A DNA stretch of 63,076 nt from Candidatus Roizmanbacteria bacterium (GTDB lineage Bacteria; Patescibacteriota; Microgenomatia; UBA1406; GWC2-37-13), in contig JAAXWC010000008.1 of assembly GCA_013335175.1 (NCBI GenBank), forward strand, positions 1 through 63,076. The letters are read 5' to 3'. The position numbers were made by a program, and so were the translations under genes. Each line of letters begins with the position of its first letter. Position 1 is the stretch's first letter. The notes under the pieces were generated by a model. The model ran no database searches, was not told the origin of the DNA, and saw nothing but the letters and a program-made list of their open reading frames with translations. Positions 6,647 through 15,139 of the stretch are shown here, piece by piece.

Positions 6647-9184
6647 ATGAAAAAAATATTAATTGGCTTTCTGTTAACCGCTCTCTATTTTATGAGTCAC
6701 CCATCGTATTCGATGGCATTTGAGACCTTTACCCCTTCTGTACACAACCCCATTACGATGGAACAAACAATCCCTGAGTGGACAGAAAATAACCAAATGC
6801 AAAGCTCTGTTATAAAAGTAAACGACACATTTGTAATGTTTTATTCTGGTCGTGGGAGTTCTGGATCTCGAGTTGTGAAGGCTACTTCGACTGATGGAAT
6901 TACTTGGAAGCAGGATTCTATTTCTAACCTTCCTGACAAAACAACCACGGATCCGTTTTTGCTTAAATTAGCAGACAAATATGCATTGTATTATGTATCA
7001 TGGCAAGAGTCTCCATTAATGAAAATTAGAAAGGCATACACTAATGACCTTAACAATTTTACAGATGTTAAGGATAGCATTTTACCTGATCAGGGGGATG
7101 AATCCCTAGAGGTTTCTTGTCCAAGTGCTTTATATAGTAACGGGACAACATATTTGTATTATTGTTACAGAAACCAAAGAGGTAATTGGGTCACAAATCT
7201 AGCAATATCTACTGATGGCGAGCATTTTAATAAATGTCCCACTTCTCTCTTTGATGATGATAAACATAACCTTCTCTACTTTGAAAATAATAAATTTTAT
7301 CTATTTACTACATATTCTGATCATATCATTGTCGAAGAATCAAACACACCTCCCGGATGCAATACAGAATGGAACAATCCTCAAACTATCTTAACAATTG
7401 ATGATTCATCATCTCAAATCTTGCATGCTCAGGCAATCGTAGCTACAGATTCAAAATATTATCTCTACTATATGTCATTAACTAACGGAAACTATCGCAT
7501 TAATGTAGCGACTTCTCCTCGGCCTCAAAAACCTGCGGTCGTTTTAGTTCCAGGATTACTTGCATCCTGGAGTAAAGAGGCCTTGTTGCACAATAAAACC
7601 GTTTCTCAAAGCGACTGGAAACTTCCGGCTTTTATTACAGATTACGATGGAATTATAAAGTCGTTCGAAAATATCGGCTACAAGAAAAATAAAGATTTCT
7701 TTGTATACTCTTACGACTGGCGAAAAGCTGTAGAAGATAATGCGACAGACCTTAATTCATACCTTTCCGAACACATTTGGAAAACAGACCCTGAGCGTAA
7801 AATATATTTGGTTGGGCATTCTCTCGGCGGGTTGGTTAGCCGTGTTTGGGCTCAAAATAATCCACCATCTTTATTACAAAAATTAGTAACTATCGGTACT
7901 CCTCATGAGGGAGCAAGTGAAGTGTATAAAATGTGGGAAGGGGGGGAGCTGGATCGGGACAATACTCTTTGGTGGCTCGGGGAAAAAATCATTCTTACCC
8001 TCAATAAAACAAGTTTTGAAAATGATCAACAAACCTTTCGCAAAAAAATGCCAGTACTTTTGGACTTGTTTCCCACTTACGATTTTCTCAAAAAAGAAGA
8101 TCAAACCATTATCGCTCACGAAAAAATGACAGAACAAAACACCCTGCTTCCCCGGTACGACACTACATTTTCTACTCTATTCCCTAATCTTGCGACCATT
8201 TACGGTGCTAAAAAAACCACACTTGCCGGTTTTGTAGTCAAGCCTCCAACCGATGAAGAGAAAAAGAATGGAATATATCTCGATGGCCATCCTGTTAGCT
8301 CGTATACAGAAGATGGAGATGGCGTAGTTCTTTCTCAAAGTGCAAACCAAAATTCAGGTACAGAAAAATCATCGTACCATGGCGAACTTGTTTCAAAAAA
8401 AGAGAATATCAAACAATTATTTCAAACTCTTTCCATTCCTATCGACGACGCTCAAATTGCTGAAGGGAAAGATACGCAAATATCGCCCGCTCTCATTTTT
8501 ATGATTCAATCCCCTGCAACGATGGAAGTTTTGTTCAATGATAAGTCTTTCAATGAAGATGACGGAATCATTTATATACCAGCAGCTCAAACTGGCACGT
8601 ACCAGCTAAAAGTAAAAGGTACCGACCTCGGAAAATATACAATAACTGTTGGTCAAATTAGTGAGCAAAATGACGTATGGGACACCATTACGGGAGAAAT
8701 AACCAAGCTTCCCGCGACATCACAAACAGATTCATACTCCGTAGACTTTGATAGTACAATCTCTCATTCTATATATCGTAGTTCGCCTTCACCCACTCCC
8801 ACCCCTACCCCTACAAATTCTCCTACCCCGACCAGCGTTTCGGCCACTTCCACGCCCACACCGACAGCTGCTCCGAATACAACAATCCAGAACATTGTAA
8901 ATGTACTTCCCACACCAGTGTTTCGTATGTCTTCACCAAAGTATTATTCATCCTCTTTACCATCTGTAGATAAAGATTTAGGAACAATTCTTACTTCAAC
9001 TGGGACAGATTCAAAAGAAAAACAAGTTCTAGGAGCACAACGAGAAGGTAGTAAGAAGAAAGATGTCAGCATTTTTCCAGTTGTAGTTCTAATTTTTATA
9101 CTGGGCTTTGGGGCGATTGTGATAATTCGTTATCGTACGGCAATAAAACGATTCATGGACAAAGTATCACCAACCGTTTTGTGA
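6647..9184 (+). CDS. Secreted, membrane-anchored LCAT/PGAP1-like lipase with N-terminal beta-propeller
   Basis: This 845-residue protein has a signal peptide (about 1-24). Residues about 30-290 carry repeated blade motifs (STDGITW, ISTDGEHF) like five-bladed GH43/GH32-type propellers. An alpha/beta hydrolase domain starts at about residue 296 (PAVVLVPGLLASW). The nucleophile S392 lies in GHSLGG; likely partners are D556 or D558 in EDGDGVV and H578 in SYHGEL. Next come a beta-rich region, a Thr/Pro/Ser-rich linker (about 708-740), and a C-terminal membrane anchor (about 805-825) with a basic tail. It would act outside the cell on lipids or esters, possibly of other cells. The propeller may bind glycans. 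It has its own leaderless-type promoter and no operon partner. Confidence 0.85.
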   Translation: MKKILIGFLLTALYFMSHPSYSMAFETFTPSVHNPITMEQTIPEWTENNQMQSSVIKVNDTFVMFYSGRGSSGSRVVKATSTDGITWKQDSISNLPDKTTTDPFLLKLADKYALYYVSWQESPLMKIRKAYTNDLNNFTDVKDSILPDQGDESLEVSCPSALYSNGTTYLYYCYRNQRGNWVTNLAISTDGEHFNKCPTSLFDDDKHNLLYFENNKFYLFTTYSDHIIVEESNTPPGCNTEWNNPQTILTIDDSSSQILHAQAIVATDSKYYLYYMSLTNGNYRINVATSPRPQKPAVVLVPGLLASWSKEALLHNKTVSQSDWKLPAFITDYDGIIKSFENIGYKKNKDFFVYSYDWRKAVEDNATDLNSYLSEHIWKTDPERKIYLVGHSLGGLVSRVWAQNNPPSLLQKLVTIGTPHEGASEVYKMWEGGELDRDNTLWWLGEKIILTLNKTSFENDQQTFRKKMPVLLDLFPTYDFLKKEDQTIIAHEKMTEQNTLLPRYDTTFSTLFPNLATIYGAKKTTLAGFVVKPPTDEEKKNGIYLDGHPVSSYTEDGDGVVLSQSANQNSGTEKSSYHGELVSKKENIKQLFQTLSIPIDDAQIAEGKDTQISPALIFMIQSPATMEVLFNDKSFNEDDGIIYIPAAQTGTYQLKVKGTDLGKYTITVGQISEQNDVWDTITGEITKLPATSQTDSYSVDFDSTISHSIYRSSPSPTPTPTPTNSPTPTSVSATSTPTPTAAPNTTIQNIVNVLPTPVFRMSSPKYYSSSLPSVDKDLGTILTSTGTDSKEKQVLGAQREGSKKKDVSIFPVVVLIFILGFGAIVIIRYRTAIKRFMDKVSPTVL

Positions 9185-9192
9185 ACGGTACC

Positions 9193-9268
9193 TGGTGGTC
9201 GCTACAGGACTCGAACCTGTGACCTCTTCAATGTGAATGAAGCGCTCTACCAGCTGAGCCAAGCGACC
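9193..9268 (-). tRNA. tRNA-Val (anticodon CAC)
   Basis: Read on the minus strand, the acceptor stem is GGTCGCT/AGCGACC, the D-arm GCTCAGCTGGTAGAGC, the anticodon stem CTTCA/TGAAG with loop TTCACAT (anticodon CAC, reads GTG), and the T-arm CAGG-TTCGAGT-CCTG. Discriminator A is followed by an encoded CCA (complement at 9193-9195), unlike the tRNA-Thr in this window. It sits eight bases beyond the stop codon of the convergent lipase gene. Confidence 0.95.
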
Positions 9269-9306
9269 AAAGTAAAAGCAAACAAGTACTATTATATCTC
9301 TCCTGC

Positions 9307-9335
9307 TTGTTTTTTGCCAATGATTTCTTTACAAT
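9307..9335 (+). promoter_or_regulatory. Promoter of lepB, leaderless type
   Basis: The -35 is TTGTTT (9307-9312), the spacer 17 bases, and the -10 TACAAT (9330-9335). Seven bases separate the -10 from the ATG at 9343. The promoter also argues against the in-frame TTG at 9307 as start codon, because that TTG is part of the -35 box. Confidence 0.65.
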
Positions 9336-9342
9336 TTTAAGG

Positions 9343-9945
9343 ATGAAACAGATACTAGAGTTTGTGATGGATATACTTGAAACAGTCGTTTTCATGGGAT
9401 CGTTATTTATCGTAATCTACTTATTTATCGTTACTCCAAATCAGGTAAAGGGAGCTTCTATGGAGCCATCCTTTCATTCAGGAGATTTTATTTTTACCAG
9501 TAAAGTAACATACAAACTGAGAACTCCCCATAGGGGCGATGTTGTCGTATTTCAAGCACCATCAAACCACGATATAGAGTACATCAAACGCATTATTGGG
9601 CTTCCTGGAGACACGATAATGGTAAAAGAAGGCACGGTCTATGTAAATGGATCTGCATTAAAAGAAAATTACATTGCTGCAGCTACATCCGTATGGGAAG
9701 GTGGTTTTTTAAAGGAAGCGCAACCCATAACAGTCCCCGCAGATGAACTGTTTGTAATGGGAGATAATCGCCCGCATTCTTCCGACTCTCGGGAATTTGG
9801 ACCAATACCTATCTCAACAGTAATTGGGCAGGTATTCTTCCGATATTATCCAGCAAATCAGATGGGAACAATCAATAACCCTATGCCAAAATCACTTCAA
9901 AGTTTCATTCTCGTTCCTCAAAATCTTTTGCATCAACTGGCGTAA
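9343..9945 (+). CDS. lepB: Signal peptidase I
   Basis: This 200-residue type I signal peptidase has one N-terminal membrane segment (about residues 10-32). The catalytic serine S39 is in GASMEPS and the general-base lysine K82 in YIKRIIGLPGD. The C-terminal box is MGDNRPHSSDSREFGPI. It cleaves signal peptides of exported proteins at the outer face of the membrane; the anchored lipase gene just upstream encodes a likely substrate. The ATG at 9343 was chosen because the open frame upstream holds only a TTG that overlaps the promoter. The last 54 bases overlap the convergent ParB-like gene. Confidence 0.95.
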   Translation: MKQILEFVMDILETVVFMGSLFIVIYLFIVTPNQVKGASMEPSFHSGDFIFTSKVTYKLRTPHRGDVVVFQAPSNHDIEYIKRIIGLPGDTIMVKEGTVYVNGSALKENYIAAATSVWEGGFLKEAQPITVPADELFVMGDNRPHSSDSREFGPIPISTVIGQVFFRYYPANQMGTINNPMPKSLQSFILVPQNLLHQLA

Positions 9946-10455
9946 AAGGGGTGTTGTCTCGGTATAATTGCCCGAAATTTCAATAGTAAGCTTGCTTCGT
10001 ACTCGTGTTTGGATTATTCTTCCACTTATTTTTTTCCCCAAATTTTTTACTCCATTGGAAAAAGATTCCTCCTCTCCAACGGTAATTCGCGATCCCTTAC
10101 TTAATACATGATAAAGTGTATTTCGGACAAGTTCTTCTGTTTTCAAAGCAGTCAGATTCTCAGAAAGCACACGCTCATAAATTTCTACCATTTTGGTTTG
10201 ATTTTTGACCCGCGATATAATAAAGAGATGACTTGGAGAAATAATTTCTGCATAATAACCATCGCGAATCAAATCCGGAAGACGGTTCAATCGCAATATA
10301 TGACACAAATATGAAGAAGAAATATTTGTTTTTTCGCTAATTAGTTTTAAAGGGATTTCCTGATCATGAGTAAGTTGATACAACAACTGAGCGCGAATAA
10401 ATAGGTCCTTTTCGAAATTAAATTGATCAAGAAGTTGTTTTTGAAGTTCGTTCAT
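9892..10455 (-). CDS. ParB-like HTH DNA-binding protein lacking the nuclease domain
   Basis: This 187-residue protein contains a ParB/KorB-type helix-turn-helix at about residues 30-70 (IPLKLISEKTNISSSYLCHIL, then RLPDLIRDG and the ISPSHLFIISRV helix). The second half is charged and not recognised. The N-terminal ParB/sulfiredoxin-like CTPase domain is missing, so it is an orphan HTH protein, perhaps a regulator or nucleoid-binding protein. The ATG at 10455 was chosen 20 bases after rpmA; the open frame runs back to a TTG inside rpmA. It is probably the third gene of the rplU-rpmA unit. Its 3' end overlaps lepB tail-to-tail by 54 bases. Confidence 0.75.
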   Translation of the reverse strand: MNELQKQLLDQFNFEKDLFIRAQLLYQLTHDQEIPLKLISEKTNISSSYLCHILRLNRLPDLIRDGYYAEIISPSHLFIISRVKNQTKMVEIYERVLSENLTALKTEELVRNTLYHVLSKGSRITVGEEESFSNGVKNLGKKISGRIIQTRVRSKLTIEISGNYTETTPLLRQLMQKILRNENETLK

Positions 10456-10474
10456 CTCCCTATTGTAGCATACC

Positions 10475-10720
10475 TCAGACAACACTAACGTACTGTTTGC
10501 CTTGTTTCTGGAAGAAATTTACTGTTCCTTCTTTTAAAGCCATAAGAGTGAAATCTTTGCCTTGAAGCACGTTCTCACCAGCCCAGAATTTTGTTCCTTT
10601 TTGACGCACAATAATATTACCTGCTTTAACAGAGCTACCACCGAACACTTTAACACCTAATCGTTTTGAACGTGAATCTCGATTTCCTCGTACTGCGCGC
10701 TGCGCTTTGGTATGTGCCAT
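10475..10720 (-). CDS. rpmA: 50S ribosomal protein L27
   Basis: This 81-residue protein has the full L27 pattern: [49 protein letters not shown], and a [12 protein letters not shown] segment. L27 reaches the peptidyl-transferase centre with its N-terminus. The N-terminal arm is slightly diverged, with [11 protein letters not shown] in place of the usual GGGSTRNGRDS. It lies six bases downstream of rplU, the usual order, and shares its promoter. Confidence 0.96.
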   Translation of the reverse strand: MAHTKAQRAVRGNRDSRSKRLGVKVFGGSSVKAGNIIVRQKGTKFWAGENVLQGKDFTLMALKEGTVNFFQKQGKQYVSVV

Positions 10721-10726
10721 AGATTA

Positions 10727-11038
10727 TTATATTGAACTAATCTGTAATTTAGTAAGCTGTTGTCTGAATCCTCGTACCTTTCGATAGCGTACTTTAGACT
10801 TAAATTTTGCAACACGAACTTTGTCTCCTTTTACTTGGTCAAGAACTTTTGCTTTAACGGTTGATTTCAGAACTGGTGTTCCTACTTCAACTTTTTTTCC
10901 TTCTTCATCGAATAAGGCCAGCGTTTCTAAGTCGACCTCGTTTTCTGCTTCTAAAGGAAGTCTATCGACAAAAACGATATCATTTTCTTTGACAATATAT
11001 TGTTTCCCGCCTGATCTAATGACTGCAAATTGAACCAT
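10727..11038 (-). CDS. rplU: 50S ribosomal protein L21
   Basis: This 103-residue protein matches L21 end to end: FAVIRSGGKQYIVKENDIVFVDRL at the N-terminus, GTPVLKSTVKAKVLDQVKGDKVRVAKFKSK in the middle, and the C-terminal YRKVRGFRQQLTKLQI. L21 binds 23S rRNA in the large subunit. The gene heads the rplU-rpmA unit. Its strong promoter is placed so close to the ATG that the mRNA should have almost no leader. Confidence 0.96.
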   Translation of the reverse strand: MVQFAVIRSGGKQYIVKENDIVFVDRLPLEAENEVDLETLALFDEEGKKVEVGTPVLKSTVKAKVLDQVKGDKVRVAKFKSKVRYRKVRGFRQQLTKLQISSI

Positions 11039-11046
11039 ATCTATTG

Positions 11047-11074
11047 ATTATACTAAAAAAAATAATTTGTGCAA
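11047..11074 (-). promoter_or_regulatory. Promoter of rplU-rpmA, leaderless type
   Basis: On the minus strand the -35 is TTGCAC, the spacer 16 bases, and the -10 a perfect TATAAT (11052-11047). Eight bases lie between the -10 and the rplU ATG at 11038. Confidence 0.75.
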
Positions 11075-11080
11075 GACGAA

Positions 11081-12112
11081 TTATAGTACAAATGTGAGAG
11101 CTATCATGATAGTAAGTACCATTGAGCCTCCGTAGGAAATAAATGGAAGAGCAATTCCTGCAATCGGAAGAATCCCCATGTTCATTCCCATATTCACAAA
11201 TGCCTGAATCATAAAAAACGATAATATACCAATAGTAAATAAATAAAGAAAAGTTCCATCAACATCGCTACGCGCTGCATAGACTAAAATCCGCCGTACT
11301 AGCGCGTAAAATAGGAAAGCAAACAAAATAAGTACCCCTACGCCACCGATGAATCCGAACTGTTCAACCAATGAAGAAAAGGCAAAATCAGTATGATTCT
11401 CAGGTAAAAAATATAAGTGAGATTGTGTACCTAACCCCATGCCTCTTCCCATAACATTCCCCGAACCAATGGTAATAATAGCCTGGGTCATATTGTACGC
11501 CGTTGTTCTTGATTCTGTCGCCGGACTGAAAAAACTCGAAATACGATCCTTTTGATACCCATGCATATGACTCCATGCAAAGGGTATTACCAACATCAGG
11601 CAAAAAAGAGACACGAGTATATATTTTTTATGAATCTGAGAAAAAAACACCATCACTACAAAAATGTAACCATATACAAGCGCATTTCCCAAATCCGGTT
11701 GCTTAAAAATAATGCATGTAGGAATAATAAAGTGAAAGAAAGCTAAGAGGTATGTCTTTCTCTGATGAAACTGGTTCCTCGACTTACTCAGTAAATCTGC
11801 CAAGAATAATATGTAAAAGGGTTTAAAAAATTCTGATGCTTGAAAATTGAAAAAATAGAGATCTATCCACCGTTGAGACCCCTTTGCTTCAATCCCAATG
11901 ATATATGTAACAATAAGAAGAAAAACAAACACCCAGTAAAAGAAAACTGCATTCAGCCGAAAAAAATGAATTCCAATCGCACGTATCACAACTGCCAGGC
12001 CTAAGCCAACGGCAACGGCAATAAGCTCAGTTGGGACAAGCGAGGGCTTGATACCAAGTAAATTAAATACTCCAAAGGAAAATAAAAATAAAGATGAAAT
12101 AAGAATAAGCAT
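11081..12112 (-). CDS. rodA: SEDS glycosyltransferase, RodA-like
   Basis: This 343-residue protein has about ten membrane segments of the SEDS family (FtsW/RodA/SpoVE). It shows the conserved KGSQRWIDLYFFNFQASEFFKP block (about residues 77-98), FKQPDLGNALVYG, and the C-terminal GMNMGILPIAGIALPFISYGGS. SEDS proteins polymerise lipid II into glycan strands, paired with a class B PBP. It is called RodA rather than FtsW because a second SEDS gene, inside the dcw operon, is the better FtsW candidate. It lies nine bases after ileS and probably shares its transcript. The elongasome role is inferred; no MreB gene is in the window. Confidence 0.87.
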   Translation of the reverse strand: MLILISSLFLFSFGVFNLLGIKPSLVPTELIAVAVGLGLAVVIRAIGIHFFRLNAVFFYWVFVFLLIVTYIIGIEAKGSQRWIDLYFFNFQASEFFKPFYILFLADLLSKSRNQFHQRKTYLLAFFHFIIPTCIIFKQPDLGNALVYGYIFVVMVFFSQIHKKYILVSLFCLMLVIPFAWSHMHGYQKDRISSFFSPATESRTTAYNMTQAIITIGSGNVMGRGMGLGTQSHLYFLPENHTDFAFSSLVEQFGFIGGVGVLILFAFLFYALVRRILVYAARSDVDGTFLYLFTIGILSFFMIQAFVNMGMNMGILPIAGIALPFISYGGSMVLTIMIALTFVL

Positions 12113-12121
12113 GCTATTGCC

Positions 12122-15082
12122 TTATGTTTCAATCTGCAACGAATCTCCAAAGCTAATTTTAGAAACATTGACACTTTTTTTTATGACATCGCCATATTCT
12201 TCAAACTTTTGAGGAACCACAAGCGAAACTGCCTCGTTAATGGTAATTCCTTTATTCTTACGTTCTGCCTGAATAGTGCGTAATAGCTCTCTCAATTCTC
12301 CTTCTTTTACCAATTCTGGTGTAAGCACCGTATCATACGTCGCATTAATCTCTGATTCCTTTGAAGAACTATAAAAAATAGATTTTACATTCAGTTCTTC
12401 TTTCAATAACGCATCATACTGAGACTGATTTTCGCTTTTTTCAAATTCGTACGTTATCGGAAGCATCACCGTTAAAGAGGCCAGTGGTTGTCGTACCTTG
12501 AGTTTCGCATCTTTTCTTACCCGCTGTCCGACTTCTACTATTGAACGAAGTTTTTCCATGTCTTTATTGAGTGCAAGGTCCTCTGAAACCTGCGAAATAT
12601 CGGGCCAGGATGCCAAATGTACTGATTCTTTGCCGGTAAGTGTTGTATACATCTCTTCAGGCAATGCGGCCATAAATGGGGATAATACGATAGATAAATT
12701 AACTAATACTGCATAGTAGGTACGGTAAAATCCCTGCTTGTCGGCGGTATCGTCCGAGTGAATCCATACACGATCGCGACTTCGACGAATAAACCATGTC
12801 GAAAAATCGGAAACAAACCGTTCAATCTCTAGAGCACTAGCATTAGAATCATAGGCACGCATATGCTCTTCAACAAACCGTACGATTCCCGTAAATCGAG
12901 AAAGCAGCCACTGATCAAGCACATTGGTACTCGTTACATCGCTGAGCTGTGCAGGTGAGGTAGTTAAGTCAATTTCATCCAGAACCGAGTATTCGAGGTA
13001 ATATTTATACACGTTATAAAGCATCAGATAAAACTGACGACGTACCTCATCGGCACGTTTATAACCAAACAACATGTTGTCAGACGGATTATGTCGAGCG
13101 AACATCCAGCGCATTACATCTACGCCAATGGCATCTGCACCTTCATTAAACTCGATAGAATTGCCCCAACTTTTATGCATTGGTCTTCCATCTTCTGCCA
13201 ACTGAGTCCCATAGCCCAAAACCGTTTTAAAAGGATTTGTCTCTTCCAATACAGAAGACATTGCAATCAATGAATAAAACCAGTTTTTGAACTGTCCAGG
13301 GAACGATTCGGTAATAAAATCGGCAGGAAACCACTGATGAAAGTATTCTTTATCAGTGATGTAGCTCGGTTTACCGGTTTTGGGATCTACTAGGGTTGAG
13401 TACGGGACAATTCCGGCGTCCAGCCACACATTTCCTACGTCGTCTACGCGAGATACCGTTTCTCCACACTGAGAGCATCGAATCTTTACTTCGTCAATAA
13501 ACGGTTTATGCGGAGAATGTCCTTCAAACTCAGCAAACCCTTCAACTGCACGTTGTTTCAATTCATCGTACCCACCGAGTACTTCGAAATGATTACATTT
13601 CGTACATTCATAGATCGGAAGCGCTAAACCCCAGAAACGATTTTTCTTGGAAATAAGCCAATCGTGCATATTATTCAGCCAGTCGAGCTCTCGATCCAAT
13701 CCAAATTCTGGCATCCATTTTATTTTGTTCGCTACTTCAATCATCCGTTCGCGCAGGGTTTTATTGTTTGAAGGTTTATCCATGGCTATATACCACTCAT
13801 CGGCTACCTTCCAAACAAGTTCTGTTTTACATCTCCAACAGGTGGGATATCGGTGCTTGTATTTTAGTACGCTAAATAAGAAAGCTCCATCTTTATACGT
13901 TTTTAAATACTCGATAATCAGTTCTGGGTGTTTTTTAGCATTTTTCCCGCTGAACTCTCCAAATCCGTCCAGGTAATCAGCATTATCTTGAATAACTGCA
14001 ATCAGAGGAAGCCCCCGTTTTTTCCCCAAATTAAAATCTTCGGTACCCGCACCAACGGCAGTATGTACCAATCCAGTCCCCTCTTCTGTCGTAATTGGCA
14101 TGATTTTTTCGTCAGTCGCAACTACCACATGAAACATCTCTGGATTTTCTTTTGCGACTGCAGCTACTGCAGGCAGTGCATCGAACGGTCCTTCGTAATG
14201 TAACCCAACCAACTCTTTTCCAAGAGCAGTTTTAACGATTCGTTTATAGTTTTTCCCAAATACTTTCTCAACCAGATCCTTCAATACCCAGAAATGAAGA
14301 CCTGTTTCCCCTTCTACGAGTGCATACTCGTATTTTTCTTCAACAGCTACCGCCACATTTGCAGGAATCGTCCATGGAGTTGTTGTCCAGACAAGCAAAA
14401 ACTCATTGGTACGACCGAGAATAGGAAGTTTGAAAAAGATTGAATCGTGAGTAATTTCTGCGTAATTTTCAGTAAGAATTTCGTGTTGAGAAATAGCGGT
14501 CTCACAGCGCGGGCACCAGGGGACAGAGTCATGCCCTTTATAAATCCATCCATGTTCATAACATTTTTTCAAAAAATACCAAATCATGTAATTGTTTTCC
14601 GCGCTCATGGTGTAGTAGGAATTCTCCCAGTCGAGGAAATAGCAAAGACGTTTTGACTGATCCGTCTGAATCTCAGAAAACTTCAATACACGAGCTTTAC
14701 ACAGTTCCACAAACTTCGCAATTGATGCTTTTTTATCTCCCGGAACGAGGTTCTCAATATCTTTTTTTGTTTTTACGCCAAGTTCTTTTTCTACTTCAAC
14801 CTCAACCCACAACCCTTGACAGTCAAAACCATTTTGAAATCGTTGTTTATATCCCAATAAATTAAAAAACTTTCTCCACACATCTTTGTACGTTCTTCCC
14901 CACGCATGATGTACTCCCATGGGATTGTTTGCAGTAATAGGGCCGTCTATAAAACTAAATCGTTTGTCCGAAGCATCATTTTTATGAAGATATTTTTGAA
15001 TAATTCCACTCTTGTACCAATGGTCAAGCCACTTTTTTTCCATCTCAATAAAGTTTGTTGTAGAGCTTTTTTCGTCTGCCAT
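12122..15082 (-). CDS. ileS: Isoleucyl-tRNA synthetase
   Basis: This 986-residue class I synthetase charges tRNA-Ile. The HIGH-equivalent is PMGVHHAWGRT near residue 55 and the KMSKS-equivalent MHKSWGNS in the second half, both unusual but recurrent in one clade of bacterial IleRS as I recall. The CP1 editing domain contains LVWTTTPWTIPANVAVAV. Zinc-type cysteine pairs are CPRCETAISQ, YECTKCNHF and IRCSQCGE. The anticodon-binding helical domain follows VWLDAG and DVMRWMFARHNP. The start was set at 15082 because the upstream ATG at 15094 lies inside the -10 box. It is upstream of rodA and probably co-transcribed. Confidence 0.95.
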   Translation of the reverse strand: MADEKSSTTNFIEMEKKWLDHWYKSGIIQKYLHKNDASDKRFSFIDGPITANNPMGVHHAWGRTYKDVWRKFFNLLGYKQRFQNGFDCQGLWVEVEVEKELGVKTKKDIENLVPGDKKASIAKFVELCKARVLKFSEIQTDQSKRLCYFLDWENSYYTMSAENNYMIWYFLKKCYEHGWIYKGHDSVPWCPRCETAISQHEILTENYAEITHDSIFFKLPILGRTNEFLLVWTTTPWTIPANVAVAVEEKYEYALVEGETGLHFWVLKDLVEKVFGKNYKRIVKTALGKELVGLHYEGPFDALPAVAAVAKENPEMFHVVVATDEKIMPITTEEGTGLVHTAVGAGTEDFNLGKKRGLPLIAVIQDNADYLDGFGEFSGKNAKKHPELIIEYLKTYKDGAFLFSVLKYKHRYPTCWRCKTELVWKVADEWYIAMDKPSNNKTLRERMIEVANKIKWMPEFGLDRELDWLNNMHDWLISKKNRFWGLALPIYECTKCNHFEVLGGYDELKQRAVEGFAEFEGHSPHKPFIDEVKIRCSQCGETVSRVDDVGNVWLDAGIVPYSTLVDPKTGKPSYITDKEYFHQWFPADFITESFPGQFKNWFYSLIAMSSVLEETNPFKTVLGYGTQLAEDGRPMHKSWGNSIEFNEGADAIGVDVMRWMFARHNPSDNMLFGYKRADEVRRQFYLMLYNVYKYYLEYSVLDEIDLTTSPAQLSDVTSTNVLDQWLLSRFTGIVRFVEEHMRAYDSNASALEIERFVSDFSTWFIRRSRDRVWIHSDDTADKQGFYRTYYAVLVNLSIVLSPFMAALPEEMYTTLTGKESVHLASWPDISQVSEDLALNKDMEKLRSIVEVGQRVRKDAKLKVRQPLASLTVMLPITYEFEKSENQSQYDALLKEELNVKSIFYSSSKESEINATYDTVLTPELVKEGELRELLRTIQAERKNKGITINEAVSLVVPQKFEEYGDVIKKSVNVSKISFGDSLQIET

Positions 15083-15092
15083 ATAAGGCTCC

Positions 15093-15121
15093 ATTGTAAT
15101 AAATCTCAGACCAAATTACAA
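15093..15121 (-). promoter_or_regulatory. Promoter of ileS-rodA, short-leader type
   Basis: The minus-strand -35 is TTGTAA, the spacer 17 bases, and the -10 TACAAT (15098-15093). Ten bases separate it from the ATG at 15082, giving a predicted leader of about four bases. A GGAG seven bases before the ATG looks like a ribosome site, but most of it lies upstream of the predicted transcription start. Confidence 0.6.
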
Positions 15122-15139
15122 TCACCTTTCTCAATCATT

